A stretch of 64,000 nt of DNA from Akkermansiaceae bacterium (GTDB lineage: Bacteria > Verrucomicrobiota > Verrucomicrobiia > Verrucomicrobiales > Akkermansiaceae). Below the pieces are notes generated by a model. That model saw only the letters and a list, made by a program, of their open reading frames with translations. It was not told the origin of the DNA and searched no databases. This document shows, piece by piece, positions 25,894 through 34,173 of this stretch. The DNA lies in contig JACKPZ010000019.1 of the NCBI GenBank assembly GCA_024233135.1, positions 13,246-77,245 of the forward strand. Reading direction: 5' to 3'. Numbering within the stretch: the first letter of the stretch is position 1; the number at the start of each line of letters is the position of its first letter. The translations under genes and the position numbers were made by a program.

Positions 25894-26592
25894 ATGCGCG
25901 ACTTCACCTTTCCGTTCTCCGAACCGAAGCGCCGTCTGTTGGAAGCGGCTGAAACCTTGTTCGCCGATCGTGGATTCGATGCCGTGTCGGTGCGTGACAT
26001 CACCAAGGAAGCGGGGGCGAATGTGGCCGCGGTGAACTATCACTTCGGCGGTCGCGACGGGCTCATCGGGCTGGTCGTGTTGCGCTACGTCACGCCGGTG
26101 AACGAGGAGCGGATCGCCCGGCTCGATGCCGCGGAGCGGAACCACGCCGGCAAGGTGGTGCCGCTGGAGGAACTCATCGGCTGCTACGCCGAGCCGCTCG
26201 TTTCCGCGGTGCGCCGGTCCGAACTTTCCGAGCGCTTGTTCTACAAATTGATCGGCCGCATTTTCAGTCTCCAGGGCGAGGTTCCGGCGGAAATGGAGAA
26301 CCAGATGAAACAAGTGGCCGAGCGGTTCCTGCGCGCGCTCGGCCGCAGCCTGCCCGAGGTGGCGGCGGACGAACTGATCTGGCGTTTCCATTTCCTCATC
26401 GGCGCCATGCTCCACATGCTCACCCATCAGGAGGTGCTTTCACGGGTCACCAACGGCGCCAGCGGTCAGCCGGCGATGGAGGCGACGCTTTCCCGCTTCG
26501 TCCGCTTCGCCGCCTCCGGTCTGCGCGAAGGCGGCGTTCCGGCGCACAACGGCTCGGCCGCACCAAGTCCGCAGGCGATCTTCGACTTCTGA
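25894..26592 (+). CDS. TetR-family transcriptional regulator
   Basis: 232 residues. The N-terminal helix-turn-helix domain is clear: KRRLLEAAETLFADRGFDAV then SVRDITKEAGANVAAVNYHF at about residues 31-50. The ligand-binding part (about 75-215) resembles the CecR-like subfamily with a C-terminal dimerisation region. It probably represses itself through the palindrome at 25862-25875 and perhaps the divergent GT81-type gene. The ligand is unknown. No efflux pump is adjacent. coaD follows convergently. Confidence 0.9.
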   Translation: MRDFTFPFSEPKRRLLEAAETLFADRGFDAVSVRDITKEAGANVAAVNYHFGGRDGLIGLVVLRYVTPVNEERIARLDAAERNHAGKVVPLEELIGCYAEPLVSAVRRSELSERLFYKLIGRIFSLQGEVPAEMENQMKQVAERFLRALGRSLPEVAADELIWRFHFLIGAMLHMLTHQEVLSRVTNGASGQPAMEATLSRFVRFAASGLREGGVPAHNGSAAPSPQAIFDF

Positions 26593-26612
26593 AGCGCCGC
26601 TCGGCGCCCGGC

Positions 26613-27125
26613 TCAATCGTCGGCCTCGAGTCCCGTGCCGCGGTGGCGTTCGTTGATCTTCCGGAACACCGGGTCCGGCACGTAGCGCTTCACGATTTCC
26701 TCCCAGCCGCGCGGGCCGATGAGGCCCTTGACCATGTTCGAGGACACCTCGGCGATGTCCCGCGGCGGCATCAGAAACACGGTGGTGATCTCCGGCGCCA
26801 TGTCGCCGTTGATGTGGCGCATCACCCGCTCGTATTCGTAGTCGCCGGGCGAGCGGATGCCGCGCAGCACGTATTTCGCGTGCTTCTTGTTCGCGTAGTC
26901 GACCAGATAGCGGTTGTCGAAATGCGCGATCGTCAGGTTCTCGCTCTCCGGCGTGCTGGACCGCAGCATCTCGAGCCGCTCCTCCACGCTGAACGAATAC
27001 CGCTTCGCCGGATTGTCGCCGATCGCGACGATCAACTGGTCGAACATTTCCAGCCCCCGCTGGATCATCCACAGGTGGCCGTTGGTGGGCGGATCGAAGG
27101 AGCCGGCGTAAACCGCGGTGCGCAT
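26613..27125 (-). CDS. coaD: Phosphopantetheine adenylyltransferase
   Basis: 170 residues, normal size. It transfers AMP to 4'-phosphopantetheine in coenzyme A synthesis. The nucleotidyltransferase motif is AGSFDPPTNGHLWMI (about 6-20), with the HxGH-type His in NGH, and the C-terminal ATP site is EVSSNMVKGL in place of the usual ISSTxVRE. The middle has LRGIRSPGDYEYERVMRHIN, the common pantetheine-binding segment. I use the ATG at 27123-27125; upstream in-frame sequence adds five non-conserved residues. It is divergent from sdhB. Confidence 0.95.
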   Translation of the reverse strand: MRTAVYAGSFDPPTNGHLWMIQRGLEMFDQLIVAIGDNPAKRYSFSVEERLEMLRSSTPESENLTIAHFDNRYLVDYANKKHAKYVLRGIRSPGDYEYERVMRHINGDMAPEITTVFLMPPRDIAEVSSNMVKGLIGPRGWEEIVKRYVPDPVFRKINERHRGTGLEADD

Positions 27126-27335
27126 GGCCGAAACCTGCACACCGGCCGGCCCGACGGGAATCCTGAAATTCTCCCGCGCCGCGGATTCCCCCGTTCGGCA
27201 ATTGATGCGCCGGAATTGGGAGAATCAGGGCATCGGGTGCGGATTTTGTCCTAGCCGCCCGGGGGATGTTCGCTACCTTCGCCCCAGCGCCGCGGGCCGG
27301 GTGGAATCGGCCGTCCCGCAGATTTTCCGACACCC

Positions 27336-28094
27336 ATGAATCTGACACTCAAAGTTTGGCGGCAGTCCGGCCCGAACGCCCAGGGACGCATCGAAACCTA
27401 CGACGCCAAGGACATCCCGGCGGAGGCCTCGTTTCTCGAAATGCTCGACATCGTCAACGAGCGCCTGGTCGAGAAAGGCGACGAGCCGATTCACTTCGAC
27501 CACGATTGCCGCGAGGGCATCTGCGGCACCTGCTCGCTCACCATCAACGGCATCCCGCACGGCAAGGACCGCGGCATCACCACCTGCCAGCTCCACATGC
27601 GCAAGTTCAAGGACGGCGACACGATCTGGATCGAGCCGTTCCGCGCGAATCCCTTCCCGGTCATCCGCGACCTGATCGTCGACCGCAACGCCTTCGACCG
27701 CATCATCGCCGCCGGCGGCTACATCGACGTCCGCACCGGCTCCGCGGTGGATGCGAACGCGCTGCCGATTCCGAAGCCGCAGTCGGATGCCGCGTTCGAC
27801 GCCGCCGCCTGCATCGGTTGTGGCGCCTGCGTCGCCTCGTGCAAAAACGCGTCCGCCATGCTCTTCGTCGCCGCCAAGGTTTCCCACCTCGGTCATTTGC
27901 CGCAAGGCCAGCCGGAACGCGACCGCCGCGTGCTCGGCATGGTCCGCCAGATGGATGCCGAAGGATTCGGAAACTGCACGAACCAATACGAGTGCGAGGC
28001 CGCCTGCCCGAAGGAGATCTCCGTCGAGCACATCGCGCGCCTCAACCGCGACTACACCGCCGCCGTCGCCCGCGAGCAATTCGTGGCTTCGTAA
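27336..28094 (+). CDS. sdhB: Succinate dehydrogenase/fumarate reductase iron-sulfur subunit
   Basis: 252 residues. The 2Fe-2S domain has HDCREGICGTCSLTINGIPH plus a later Cys in TTCQLHM; the C-terminal domain has CIGCGACVASC and CTNQYECEAACPKEI for the 4Fe-4S and 3Fe-4S clusters. This subunit carries electrons from the flavoprotein to quinone. Normally sdhC and sdhA sit immediately upstream; here the upstream neighbour is the divergent coaD and the downstream one is convergent, so sdhB is alone. All cluster ligands are present, so it should be functional. Confidence 0.94.
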   Translation: MNLTLKVWRQSGPNAQGRIETYDAKDIPAEASFLEMLDIVNERLVEKGDEPIHFDHDCREGICGTCSLTINGIPHGKDRGITTCQLHMRKFKDGDTIWIEPFRANPFPVIRDLIVDRNAFDRIIAAGGYIDVRTGSAVDANALPIPKPQSDAAFDAAACIGCGACVASCKNASAMLFVAAKVSHLGHLPQGQPERDRRVLGMVRQMDAEGFGNCTNQYECEAACPKEISVEHIARLNRDYTAAVAREQFVAS

Positions 28095-28099
28095 GTAGG

Positions 28100-28117
28100 C
28101 GCGGTCGTGAGACCGCG
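28100..28117. repeat. REP-like hairpin CGCGGTC-GTGA-GACCGCG
   Basis: A perfect 7-bp stem with a 4-base loop, six bases after the sdhB stop and between convergent genes. There is no T-tract after it. A related imperfect copy, GTCGCGGACTCAGGACCGCGGC, follows at 28134-28155. It may act as a bidirectional transcription stop or be a dispersed intergenic repeat. Confidence 0.5.
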
Positions 28118-28160
28118 AACGAGGTGCTGACAAGTCGCGGACTCAGGACCGCGGCCACGG

Positions 28161-28820
28161 TTATTTCCCCGCCTCTTCCTTCGCCACGCGGCGGCACTCG
28201 GCGACCATGTGGTTGCAGGCCTCGCGGCAGAGCAGGGGGATCGCCTCGTTTTCAGGGATCTCGCCGGGCACGCCGTTGTAGCGGCTCGCCTCGCTGTCAT
28301 CGAGCGGTGTGTTGTCATTCAATCGCCAAAGGATCCGCCGGGCGCATTGGTGCGCCGGCCCGCAGACTTCCCGCACCAAGCGTTGCGCGCCCTCGTCGCT
28401 GATCGTCCGCGCGAACCGGTACATTCCCGTCTGCCGTTCCAGTTTCTCCCGCAGGTTCTGGATATCGAGCGTGCCGTCCAGCATCGCCGCGAACACCCCG
28501 ACGGCCGCCGGATAGAATCCATCGAGCGCCAGCCGCAGTTGGTCGATGTCCGCCAGCAGCATCACCCAGCCGCGGCGCAGGTTCGTCTGCGCCTTCGCAA
28601 ACCGGTATCCGCCGTCCTCCGACCATGTGGATAGATCACGCGCGTCGTCCGGGCCGTGGTGGATCTCGAGCCCGCCGAAGTCCTCCCGTCCGGCCGCCTC
28701 CGCATCGAGGTGGTGGCACAGGAGAAACGAGTGGCCGGCGGTTTCCAGGCGGATTTCAAGTTCGCCGATGCGGTGCACGCCGGCATCGATCAGGCTCTGG
28801 AGTCGGGCGCTCAGGGTCAT
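28161..28820 (-). CDS. DR2241-family iron-sulfur protein (CbiX partner)
   Basis: 219 residues. The C-terminal half has a four-cysteine set, CGPAHQC and CREACNHMVAECRR, fitting the 4Fe-4S domain described for Deinococcus DR2241, where it is fused to CbiX chelatase domains. The N-terminal half (HHLDAEAAGREDFGGLEIHH and so on) would be the stabilising domain. Here the fusion is split: the CbiX gene lies immediately upstream, 22 bases away on the same strand. The assignment is from memory of that architecture; confidence is moderate. Confidence 0.6.
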   Translation of the reverse strand: MTLSARLQSLIDAGVHRIGELEIRLETAGHSFLLCHHLDAEAAGREDFGGLEIHHGPDDARDLSTWSEDGGYRFAKAQTNLRRGWVMLLADIDQLRLALDGFYPAAVGVFAAMLDGTLDIQNLREKLERQTGMYRFARTISDEGAQRLVREVCGPAHQCARRILWRLNDNTPLDDSEASRYNGVPGEIPENEAIPLLCREACNHMVAECRRVAKEEAGK

Positions 28821-28842
28821 CGTCTCGGGTGGTGGGGAAAAA

Positions 28843-29673
28843 TCAAAGGCTGGTCGTGTGTTCGCCGTGCGCGAGGTCGAAGTCGCGCACCTGGTCGAGG
28901 ATCACATCGGCCATGTGGCGGCCGGTGCCGATGGCGGAGGAATAGTAGAGCGTCTTGCCGCGCAGGTGGTGCGGGTTGTGCCGGAACACCTCGCGCTCGC
29001 TGGCCGCAGGTCCCACCTCCGGCTCGATTCCTAACAAAACCGGGATGTCCTGATAGGAGTGCAGCCCGTCCGCGATGAAGAACGGCACGACGATCACGTT
29101 TTCCGTGGGCGAGAGCTTGTCCCACTCCGCGATGAACGGCTGCTCCTCCATGTAGGCGTCCGTCACGTGGGCGAATCCCGCGCCGCTCGCGGTGATGAGG
29201 CCCACCTGGTCGCGGATCGCCTTGGTCGAGTTCTGGTTCAGCCCGGTGCCGTGGCCGGTGATGATGAGGGTGGTTTCCGCCGGGTTCGCATCGGGAGCGA
29301 TCTCGCGGGCGCGCTGCAGCAGCAGCCCGGTCATCGACGGGTGCACGCCCACCGGTTGGCAGTAGTGCAGCGTCTTGCCGCGCACGTTCGAGCTGCGTCC
29401 CGTTAGATCCAGTTCGCGAGGGATCACCTCCTGGGTGAAATACCCCTCGCTGATGAAATCCGGCACCACATAGACCTCGCCGGAGTCGATCATGTAGAGC
29501 GCTTCGCGCATCGAGGGTTCCTCCTTCCAGAAACACGTGTGCACCTCGGCGAACAACTCGCGCCGGCGGATCTCCGCGGCGTGTTCGAAGTAGGGAGCCG
29601 ACGAGTCCGGGTTCTCGGTGGAACCATGTCCGACGATGAGCAGGGCGCTTTGCGGCTTCGGCGCGATCGACAT
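28843..29673 (-). CDS. cbiX: CbiX-type chelatase, two-domain
   Basis: 276 residues from the ATG at 29671-29673. Two repeats of the sirohydrochlorin chelatase fold: the first metal-binding His region is LLIVGHGSTENPDSS (about 11-25), the second LIITGHGTGLNQNS (about 143-156). Family members insert cobalt, iron or nickel into sirohydrochlorin. The downstream gene encodes a DR2241-type iron-sulfur protein and probably forms one complex with it. No other cobalamin or siroheme genes are in the window, although a nitrate reductase lies 2 kb away. Confidence 0.8.
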   Translation of the reverse strand: MSIAPKPQSALLIVGHGSTENPDSSAPYFEHAAEIRRRELFAEVHTCFWKEEPSMREALYMIDSGEVYVVPDFISEGYFTQEVIPRELDLTGRSSNVRGKTLHYCQPVGVHPSMTGLLLQRAREIAPDANPAETTLIITGHGTGLNQNSTKAIRDQVGLITASGAGFAHVTDAYMEEQPFIAEWDKLSPTENVIVVPFFIADGLHSYQDIPVLLGIEPEVGPAASEREVFRHNPHHLRGKTLYYSSAIGTGRHMADVILDQVRDFDLAHGEHTTSL

Positions 29674-29764
29674 GCCCGCAACCTGCCGCGCTGGCCGGGG
29701 AATGCAAGAACCGGGATGGTTTCGGGTTTCCATCCGGCCGATTCCACGGCGGAATCGGCGCGTC

Positions 29765-30439
29765 ATGCATGTCTTCGAGTCGCTCGATCTCTGGATCGAT
29801 CCGGTGAGCCGTCCGGGTCCCGCGGCGATGGCCGTGGACGAGTGGCTCATGGAAACCCGCGCCTCGCCCGTCCTGCGGGTCTACCGGTGGTCCGGAAACT
29901 GGGGCACGCTCGGGTATTTCGGACGCATCGCCGACGCCCGTGCCGCGTTTCCGGGCCTGCCGTGGGTGCGGCGCTGGACCGGCGGCGGCACCGTCGACCA
30001 CCGGGCGGACTGGACCTACACGATCTTCGCGCCGAAGGACAGCGCGCCCGCCCGCATGAAGGGGGCGGAAAGCTATCGCGCCATCCATGCCGCGCTCGCC
30101 GCCGCGCTCGCGGACGAGGGACTTCCCGTGCGCCTCAGCGACGGCTCGGACCAGACCGGCGCCGCCGCGTGTTTCGCCAATCCCGTCGGCCATGACATCG
30201 TCGATGCATCCGGGCGCAAGCTCGCCGGCGCCGGCCAGCGGCGCGGCGGCCGTGGCCTGCTCCACCAAGGTTCGGTGGCGCTGCCCTGCGATGCCGCGAC
30301 CTCGGAGGCGCGGGCGCGTTCGCTGGCCCGTGCGCTCTGCGCGTCGCCCGCCGAATGCCACATCGAGGTGCCGGAAGACCGCATCAGCGCGCTCGTCCGC
30401 GCGCGATACGGAACTCCGGAGTGGACCGGGCGCAGCTGA
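29765..30439 (+). CDS. Lipoate/octanoate protein ligase-like (BPL/LPL fold)
   Basis: 224 residues. Substrate-loop motif WVRRWTGGGTVDHRADWTY (about 67-85) is the RRxxGGGxVxH signature of the biotin/lipoate ligase superfamily, and GRKLAGAGQRRGGRG (about 150-164) contains the lysine used in acyl transfer; LLHQGSVAL follows. The chain is shorter than LplA and lacks its C-terminal adenylation lobe, so it may be an octanoyl- or lipoyl-transferase of LipM/LipL type, or act on another carrier. Divergent from cbiX. Confidence 0.65.
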   Translation: MHVFESLDLWIDPVSRPGPAAMAVDEWLMETRASPVLRVYRWSGNWGTLGYFGRIADARAAFPGLPWVRRWTGGGTVDHRADWTYTIFAPKDSAPARMKGAESYRAIHAALAAALADEGLPVRLSDGSDQTGAAACFANPVGHDIVDASGRKLAGAGQRRGGRGLLHQGSVALPCDAATSEARARSLARALCASPAECHIEVPEDRISALVRARYGTPEWTGRS

Positions 30440-30561
30440 GTCATCGGATGCTGCGGAATGCAGCGCCGCCGTCGTGCTCCGCATGACCGCCGCCATGCGC
30501 GGGGCTCATCCGCAGCGTGGCGGTGCCTGAAAACCGGGCGCCGCGAAGTCCATGGAAGCGC

Positions 30562-30578
30562 TGGCATCCGCCCTGCGA
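30562..30578 (+). promoter_or_regulatory. Sigma-54-like promoter (TGGCATCCGCCCTGCG)
   Basis: The -24 GG (30563-30564) and -12 GC (30575-30576) are exactly 10 bases apart, as sigma-54 RNA polymerase requires, and the surrounding TGGCA and TGCG fit the consensus TGGCAC-N5-TTGC except for one T. Transcription would start near 30588, giving a 57-base leader for the ferritin-like gene at 30645. The second such gene has the same arrangement. Confidence 0.6.
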
Positions 30579-30644
30579 TGAGGTAGCTTGTCATGTGGGA
30601 ACCACCGGTTTTCACCATCGAAACACAAGCTACCCAACGACCCG

Positions 30645-31088
30645 ATGAAACCACCGAACACTCACGACGCCTGCATCGATGTCTGCAACGACCTTCTCCG
30701 CGGCGAGATCTCCGCGGTGGAGACCTACGACCAGGCGATCCACAAATACGCCGACCATCCCGCGGCCATCGCCCTCGAACGGATGCGCAACGAGCACCGC
30801 GACAGCGTGATGAGGCTCCGCGCCAACGTCGTTTCCATGGGCGGGCAGCCCGCCGTCAACTCCGGCTCCTGGGGGAACTTCGCGAAGATCGTAGAGGGTA
30901 CGGCCGCGCTCTTCGGAGAGTCGTCCGCCATCGCCGCCCTGAAACAGGGCGAGGAACACGGCATCGACCAATACATGGCCGCCCTCGGAAATCCCGAAGT
31001 GGAGGACGAAGCCAAGACGCTCATCACCACCCAGCTCCTGCCCCGCCTGCGCACACACATCCAGGCGCTCGAAGCCATCGCCGCCTGA
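30645..31088 (+). CDS. DUF2383 ferritin-like protein, copy 1
   Basis: 147 residues, an all-helical ferritin-like fold of the DUF2383/PA2169 type. Likely helix landmarks are CNDLLRGEISAVETYDQAI (about 11-29), RMRNEHRDSVMRLRANV, and GEEHGIDQYMAALGNPEV; the Glu and His residues in ExxxTY, NEHRD and EEHG may form a di-metal site. The function is unknown. A paralog follows at 31389 (similar throughout) and both have sigma-54-like promoters, suggesting induction under the same stress or nutrient state. The A/C-rich leader has no Shine-Dalgarno. Confidence 0.8.
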   Translation: MKPPNTHDACIDVCNDLLRGEISAVETYDQAIHKYADHPAAIALERMRNEHRDSVMRLRANVVSMGGQPAVNSGSWGNFAKIVEGTAALFGESSAIAALKQGEEHGIDQYMAALGNPEVEDEAKTLITTQLLPRLRTHIQALEAIAA

Positions 31089-31318
31089 GCGGCCGTTCCA
31101 TTTCTCATGACGCCCTCCCGGCTGGCAGAAATCCCGGGGTAAATCGGAAGACCCGGCATCTCCACGCGAGGTGCCGGGTCGATCGCGTCCGGGCCCGGGC
31201 CGCCGGATGCCTTTTGCACCCCCGCGGGCGGCAGTCCGCACTTCGCATGCCGCGGCCGTGGGATTTGATCTGCAGCGAAACCCGTTGAAACACAGGATTT
31301 CCCGCGCGAAAATCACGC

Positions 31319-31335
31319 TGGCACAACGCCTGCGA
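31319..31335 (+). promoter_or_regulatory. Sigma-54-like promoter (TGGCACAACGCCTGCG)
   Basis: TGGCAC with GG at 31320-31321 and GC at 31332-31333, spacing 10. It has the full TGGCAC half and is closely similar to the element at 30562: both read CTGGCA, then CC or GCC, then TGCGAT. The start point would fall near 31345, 44 bases before the ATG at 31389. Confidence 0.65.
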
Positions 31336-31388
31336 TCCCCCGAAACACCGGATGCGATGATGTCTCCGGAACACCCCACACCAGAGCC

Positions 31389-31844
31389 ATGAGTGCGACA
31401 CTCATCTACAATCCAAGCGTCGACGCCTGCATCCAGGTTTGCAACAGCCTCCTCCGTGGCGAGCACGCCGCGGTGGAAACATTCGATCAGGCGATCGAAC
31501 GATATGTAGGCCATCCTGAATCGGTCACCCTCATCCGGATGCGCGACGAACATCGATGCAATGCCGAGAAACTCCGCAGGAGCGTGATCCAACTGGGCGG
31601 CGAGCCCGCCGATGGCTCCGGTGCATGGGGTGTGGTGGCCCGCTCGGTCGCCACCTTCGCCGGATGGTTCGGCGAGCGCCCGGCGATCGCCGCGCTGCAG
31701 GAGGGCGAGGCTTACGGCATCGGCGAATACGAAGCCGCCCTCGACCACCCGGACGTCACGCCCGATTGCAAGTCGTTGATCTACACCGAGCTCCTGCCCC
31801 GCCTTCGCGAACACCTCCGCGACCTGCACGCCATCGCCGCATAG
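31389..31844 (+). CDS. DUF2383 ferritin-like protein, copy 2
   Basis: 151 residues, paralog of the gene at 30645: VDACIQVCNSLLRGEHAAVE lines up with the first copy's ACIDVCNDLLRGEISAVE, then RMRDEHRCNAEKLRR and LLPRLREHLRDLHAIAA. The same candidate metal-site residues are kept (ExxxTFDQ, DEHR, EGEAYG in place of EEHG, so one His is lost). It is convergent with the nitrate reductase gene and has its own sigma-54-like promoter. Divergence between the copies is large enough that they probably differ in role. Confidence 0.8.
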   Translation: MSATLIYNPSVDACIQVCNSLLRGEHAAVETFDQAIERYVGHPESVTLIRMRDEHRCNAEKLRRSVIQLGGEPADGSGAWGVVARSVATFAGWFGERPAIAALQEGEAYGIGEYEAALDHPDVTPDCKSLIYTELLPRLREHLRDLHAIAA

Positions 31845-31848
31845 GGAA

Positions 31849-31895
31849 ATGCTGAATCTGAGATTTCAGCATCTCAGCTTCTCAGCGTTTCAGCA
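31849..31895. repeat. 8-bp tandem array with hairpin covering the nitrate reductase stop
   Basis: On the + strand four 8-base units TTTCAGCA, TCTCAGCT, TCTCAGCG, TTTCAGCA run from 31864 to 31895. The first unit also pairs with ATGCTGAA at 31849-31856 to form an 8-bp hairpin between the two convergent genes. The stop codon of the nitrate reductase (31874-31876) lies inside unit 2, so the last residues DAETLRS are encoded by the repeat. Confidence 0.7.
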
Positions 31896-34078
31896 TCCAC
31901 CCTCGCAGCGCACGCCTTGTAGTTCGGCTGCCGAGAGTGGGGATCGAAGGACGGATGGGTGAGCGTGTTCACCTCGGGGAAATGCATCGGCAGGAAAATC
32001 TGGCCGGGCCGCACCGTCGGCGCCTGATAGAGCGCCGCCTCCATCGTCCCGCGGCGGGTCGAGACGCGCACCCGCGCGCCATCCCGCAGGCCGAGGCGTT
32101 TCACATCGTCCGGGTGCATCTCGAGCCATGCGGATTGCGGACAGAGTTTCGCCAGCACGTCCGACTTCCCCGTGCGGGTGAGCGTGTGCCACTGGCTGCT
32201 CGATCCCCGCCCGGTGAGCAGCAGGAACGGAAACAAATCGTTCGGTTCCTCCGGCAGGCCCGCCGGCGGTGAAACAAACATCCGCGCCTTGCCCGATGGC
32301 GTGGGAAACACGCCGTCTTCAAACAAGCGCCGCTCCCTCACCGGGTGCCGCGGCGCGTCCCCGCGCGGGAACGGCCACTGGATGCCGCCCTCCGCATCGA
32401 GATGTGCATATCCATCGATGCCGGTGATATCGCAGGGCCGCCCTTCCGTTAGATCGCGCAGGATCCGGAACACCGCCTCCGGATCCGTCCAGCCGGAGAA
32501 CATCCCGCCGCAGCCCCACGCATGGGCGATGAGCCGGAGGATGCGGAAGTCCGAGAGCGCCAGACCCGGCGCGCGGCGCACCGCCTTGAGCGTGCCGATC
32601 CGCCGCTCCGAGTTGATGAAACATCCGTCCTTCTCGCCCCAGCCCGCCGCCGGCAGGACGAGGTCCGCCACCCGCGCGCTCTCCGTGCTGTGATACATGT
32701 CCTGCACCACCAGGAAATCGAGTTTCTCGCGCAGCTTCGCCAGCCGCCCGCTGTCCACCCACGAGTGGAACGGATTGGTCGCCACGATCCACAGCCCCTT
32801 GATGCGGCCCTCCTCCGCCGCCGCGAGGATCTGGTCATACGCCAGCGAGCGCTCCGCCGGGATCCGCTCCTGCGGGATGCCGAGCACGCCCGCCACCTTC
32901 GTGCGGTGCTCCGGGTTTTCGAAATCGTGCCCGCCCACCAGCGACGTCGTGTTCGAGAACAATCGCGAGCCCATCGCGTTGCATTGCCCGGTGATCGAGT
33001 TCGGCCCCGTGCCCGGTTTGCCGATGTTGCCCGTGATGAGGCACAGGTTGATGATCGCCTGCGCCGCGCGCACGCCTTCGTAGGATTGGTTGATCCCCAT
33101 CGTCCACCACCACGAGACCCGCTTGCCCGGCTGGGAAACCGTTTCCGCCAACCGCTCGATGGTTTCCACGTCCATTCCCGTCGCCTCCGTCACCGCTGCC
33201 GGCTCATAGCCGCGGACGAAACGTGCGAACTCTTCGAAACCCTCCGTCCGTGCGATCCACTCCGGGTCCGTGCGCCCGTCGCGCAGGATGCAGTGCGCCA
33301 GCGCATGGTAGAGCGCGAGGTCGCCCTTCGGCCGCAGGGCGATGTGTTGCGTGGCCGCCTGCGCCGTTTCCGTCGCGCGGGGATCGATGACGATGATTTC
33401 CGGCTTGCGGCGGTTGCGCATGATCCGCTGCCACAGGATCGGGTGGGCGATGCACAGGTTCGAGCCGACGAGCACGATCACGTCGCTCTCCTCGAAGTCC
33501 GCGTAGGTGCCCGGCGGCGCGTCGAAGCCGAAGCTCTGCTTGTAGGCCGTCACCGCCGTGGCCATGCACTGGCGCGTGTTCGCATCGCCGTGCAGGAACC
33601 CCATCCCGAACTTCCACAGGCAGCCGAGGAACGCCATCTCCTCGAAGGGGATCTGCCCGGTCGAGAGAAACGCCGCCGCCTCCCGCCCGTGCTCGCGCCG
33701 GATGTTCTGGAAACGGGAAACGAAGACCTCCAGCGCCGTGTTCCAGTCCACCGGTCGCAGTTCGCCCGTCTCATCGCGGAGCAGGGGACTCGTCGCCCGG
33801 TCCGGCGCATCGAGCGGGTCCAGCGCCTGCCATCCCTTCGGACAGGCCATCCCGAGGTTCACCGGATAGCCCGCCTGCGGGCTCAGGTTGATCGCCTGTC
33901 CCTCCTCATCCAGGTGCACCTTGAGCTGGCAGCCCGTCGCGCAATACCCGCACACCGAGCTCACCGTCGCCGCCGGCAGCAACCGCCGCGGCACCCGCCC
34001 GAGCCCGAAGTTCCCCGGCTCCAGCACCAGCTCCCGCGTCAACGGACCGCTCTCCTGTTTCAACAACCTCGCCAGCAT
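31874..34078 (-). CDS. nasA: Assimilatory-type nitrate reductase, molybdopterin catalytic subunit
   Basis: 734 residues from the ATG at 34076-34078 (an in-frame GTG at 34096 is possible). N-terminal 4Fe-4S ligands are in SVCGYCATGCQLKVH and ACPKGWQ. The molybdopterin guanine dinucleotide fold follows, with AYKQSFGFDAPPGTYADFEE, WWWTMGINQSYEG, and GNIGKPGTGPNSITGQCNAMG, all typical of Nas/Nar/NapA. The C-terminal BFD-like 2Fe-2S domain of Klebsiella NasA is absent, as in cyanobacterial NarB. No nitrite reductase, transporter or cofactor genes are nearby. The 3' end lies in a short tandem repeat. Confidence 0.9.
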   Translation of the reverse strand: MLARLLKQESGPLTRELVLEPGNFGLGRVPRRLLPAATVSSVCGYCATGCQLKVHLDEEGQAINLSPQAGYPVNLGMACPKGWQALDPLDAPDRATSPLLRDETGELRPVDWNTALEVFVSRFQNIRREHGREAAAFLSTGQIPFEEMAFLGCLWKFGMGFLHGDANTRQCMATAVTAYKQSFGFDAPPGTYADFEESDVIVLVGSNLCIAHPILWQRIMRNRRKPEIIVIDPRATETAQAATQHIALRPKGDLALYHALAHCILRDGRTDPEWIARTEGFEEFARFVRGYEPAAVTEATGMDVETIERLAETVSQPGKRVSWWWTMGINQSYEGVRAAQAIINLCLITGNIGKPGTGPNSITGQCNAMGSRLFSNTTSLVGGHDFENPEHRTKVAGVLGIPQERIPAERSLAYDQILAAAEEGRIKGLWIVATNPFHSWVDSGRLAKLREKLDFLVVQDMYHSTESARVADLVLPAAGWGEKDGCFINSERRIGTLKAVRRAPGLALSDFRILRLIAHAWGCGGMFSGWTDPEAVFRILRDLTEGRPCDITGIDGYAHLDAEGGIQWPFPRGDAPRHPVRERRLFEDGVFPTPSGKARMFVSPPAGLPEEPNDLFPFLLLTGRGSSSQWHTLTRTGKSDVLAKLCPQSAWLEMHPDDVKRLGLRDGARVRVSTRRGTMEAALYQAPTVRPGQIFLPMHFPEVNTLTHPSFDPHSRQPNYKACAARVDAETLRS

Positions 34079-34154
34079 TCCGTGGCGACGATGCACGTCG
34101 CGTGCGCATCACGCCCATTCCGCTCCGCCGCCCGGCCCATCCGCATCATCCGCC

Positions 34155-34173
34155 GCATGAGGGATCCTCATGC
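34155..34173. promoter_or_regulatory. Palindrome GCATGAGG-GAT-CCTCATGC upstream of nasA
   Basis: A perfect inverted repeat with 8-base arms and a 3-base centre, 77 bases upstream of the nasA start. A second, GGTCTC-ATC-GAGACC, lies at 34263-34277. Both could be operator sites for a regulator of nasA. The rest of the 34079-34487 gap holds no gene that I can support. Confidence 0.45.
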
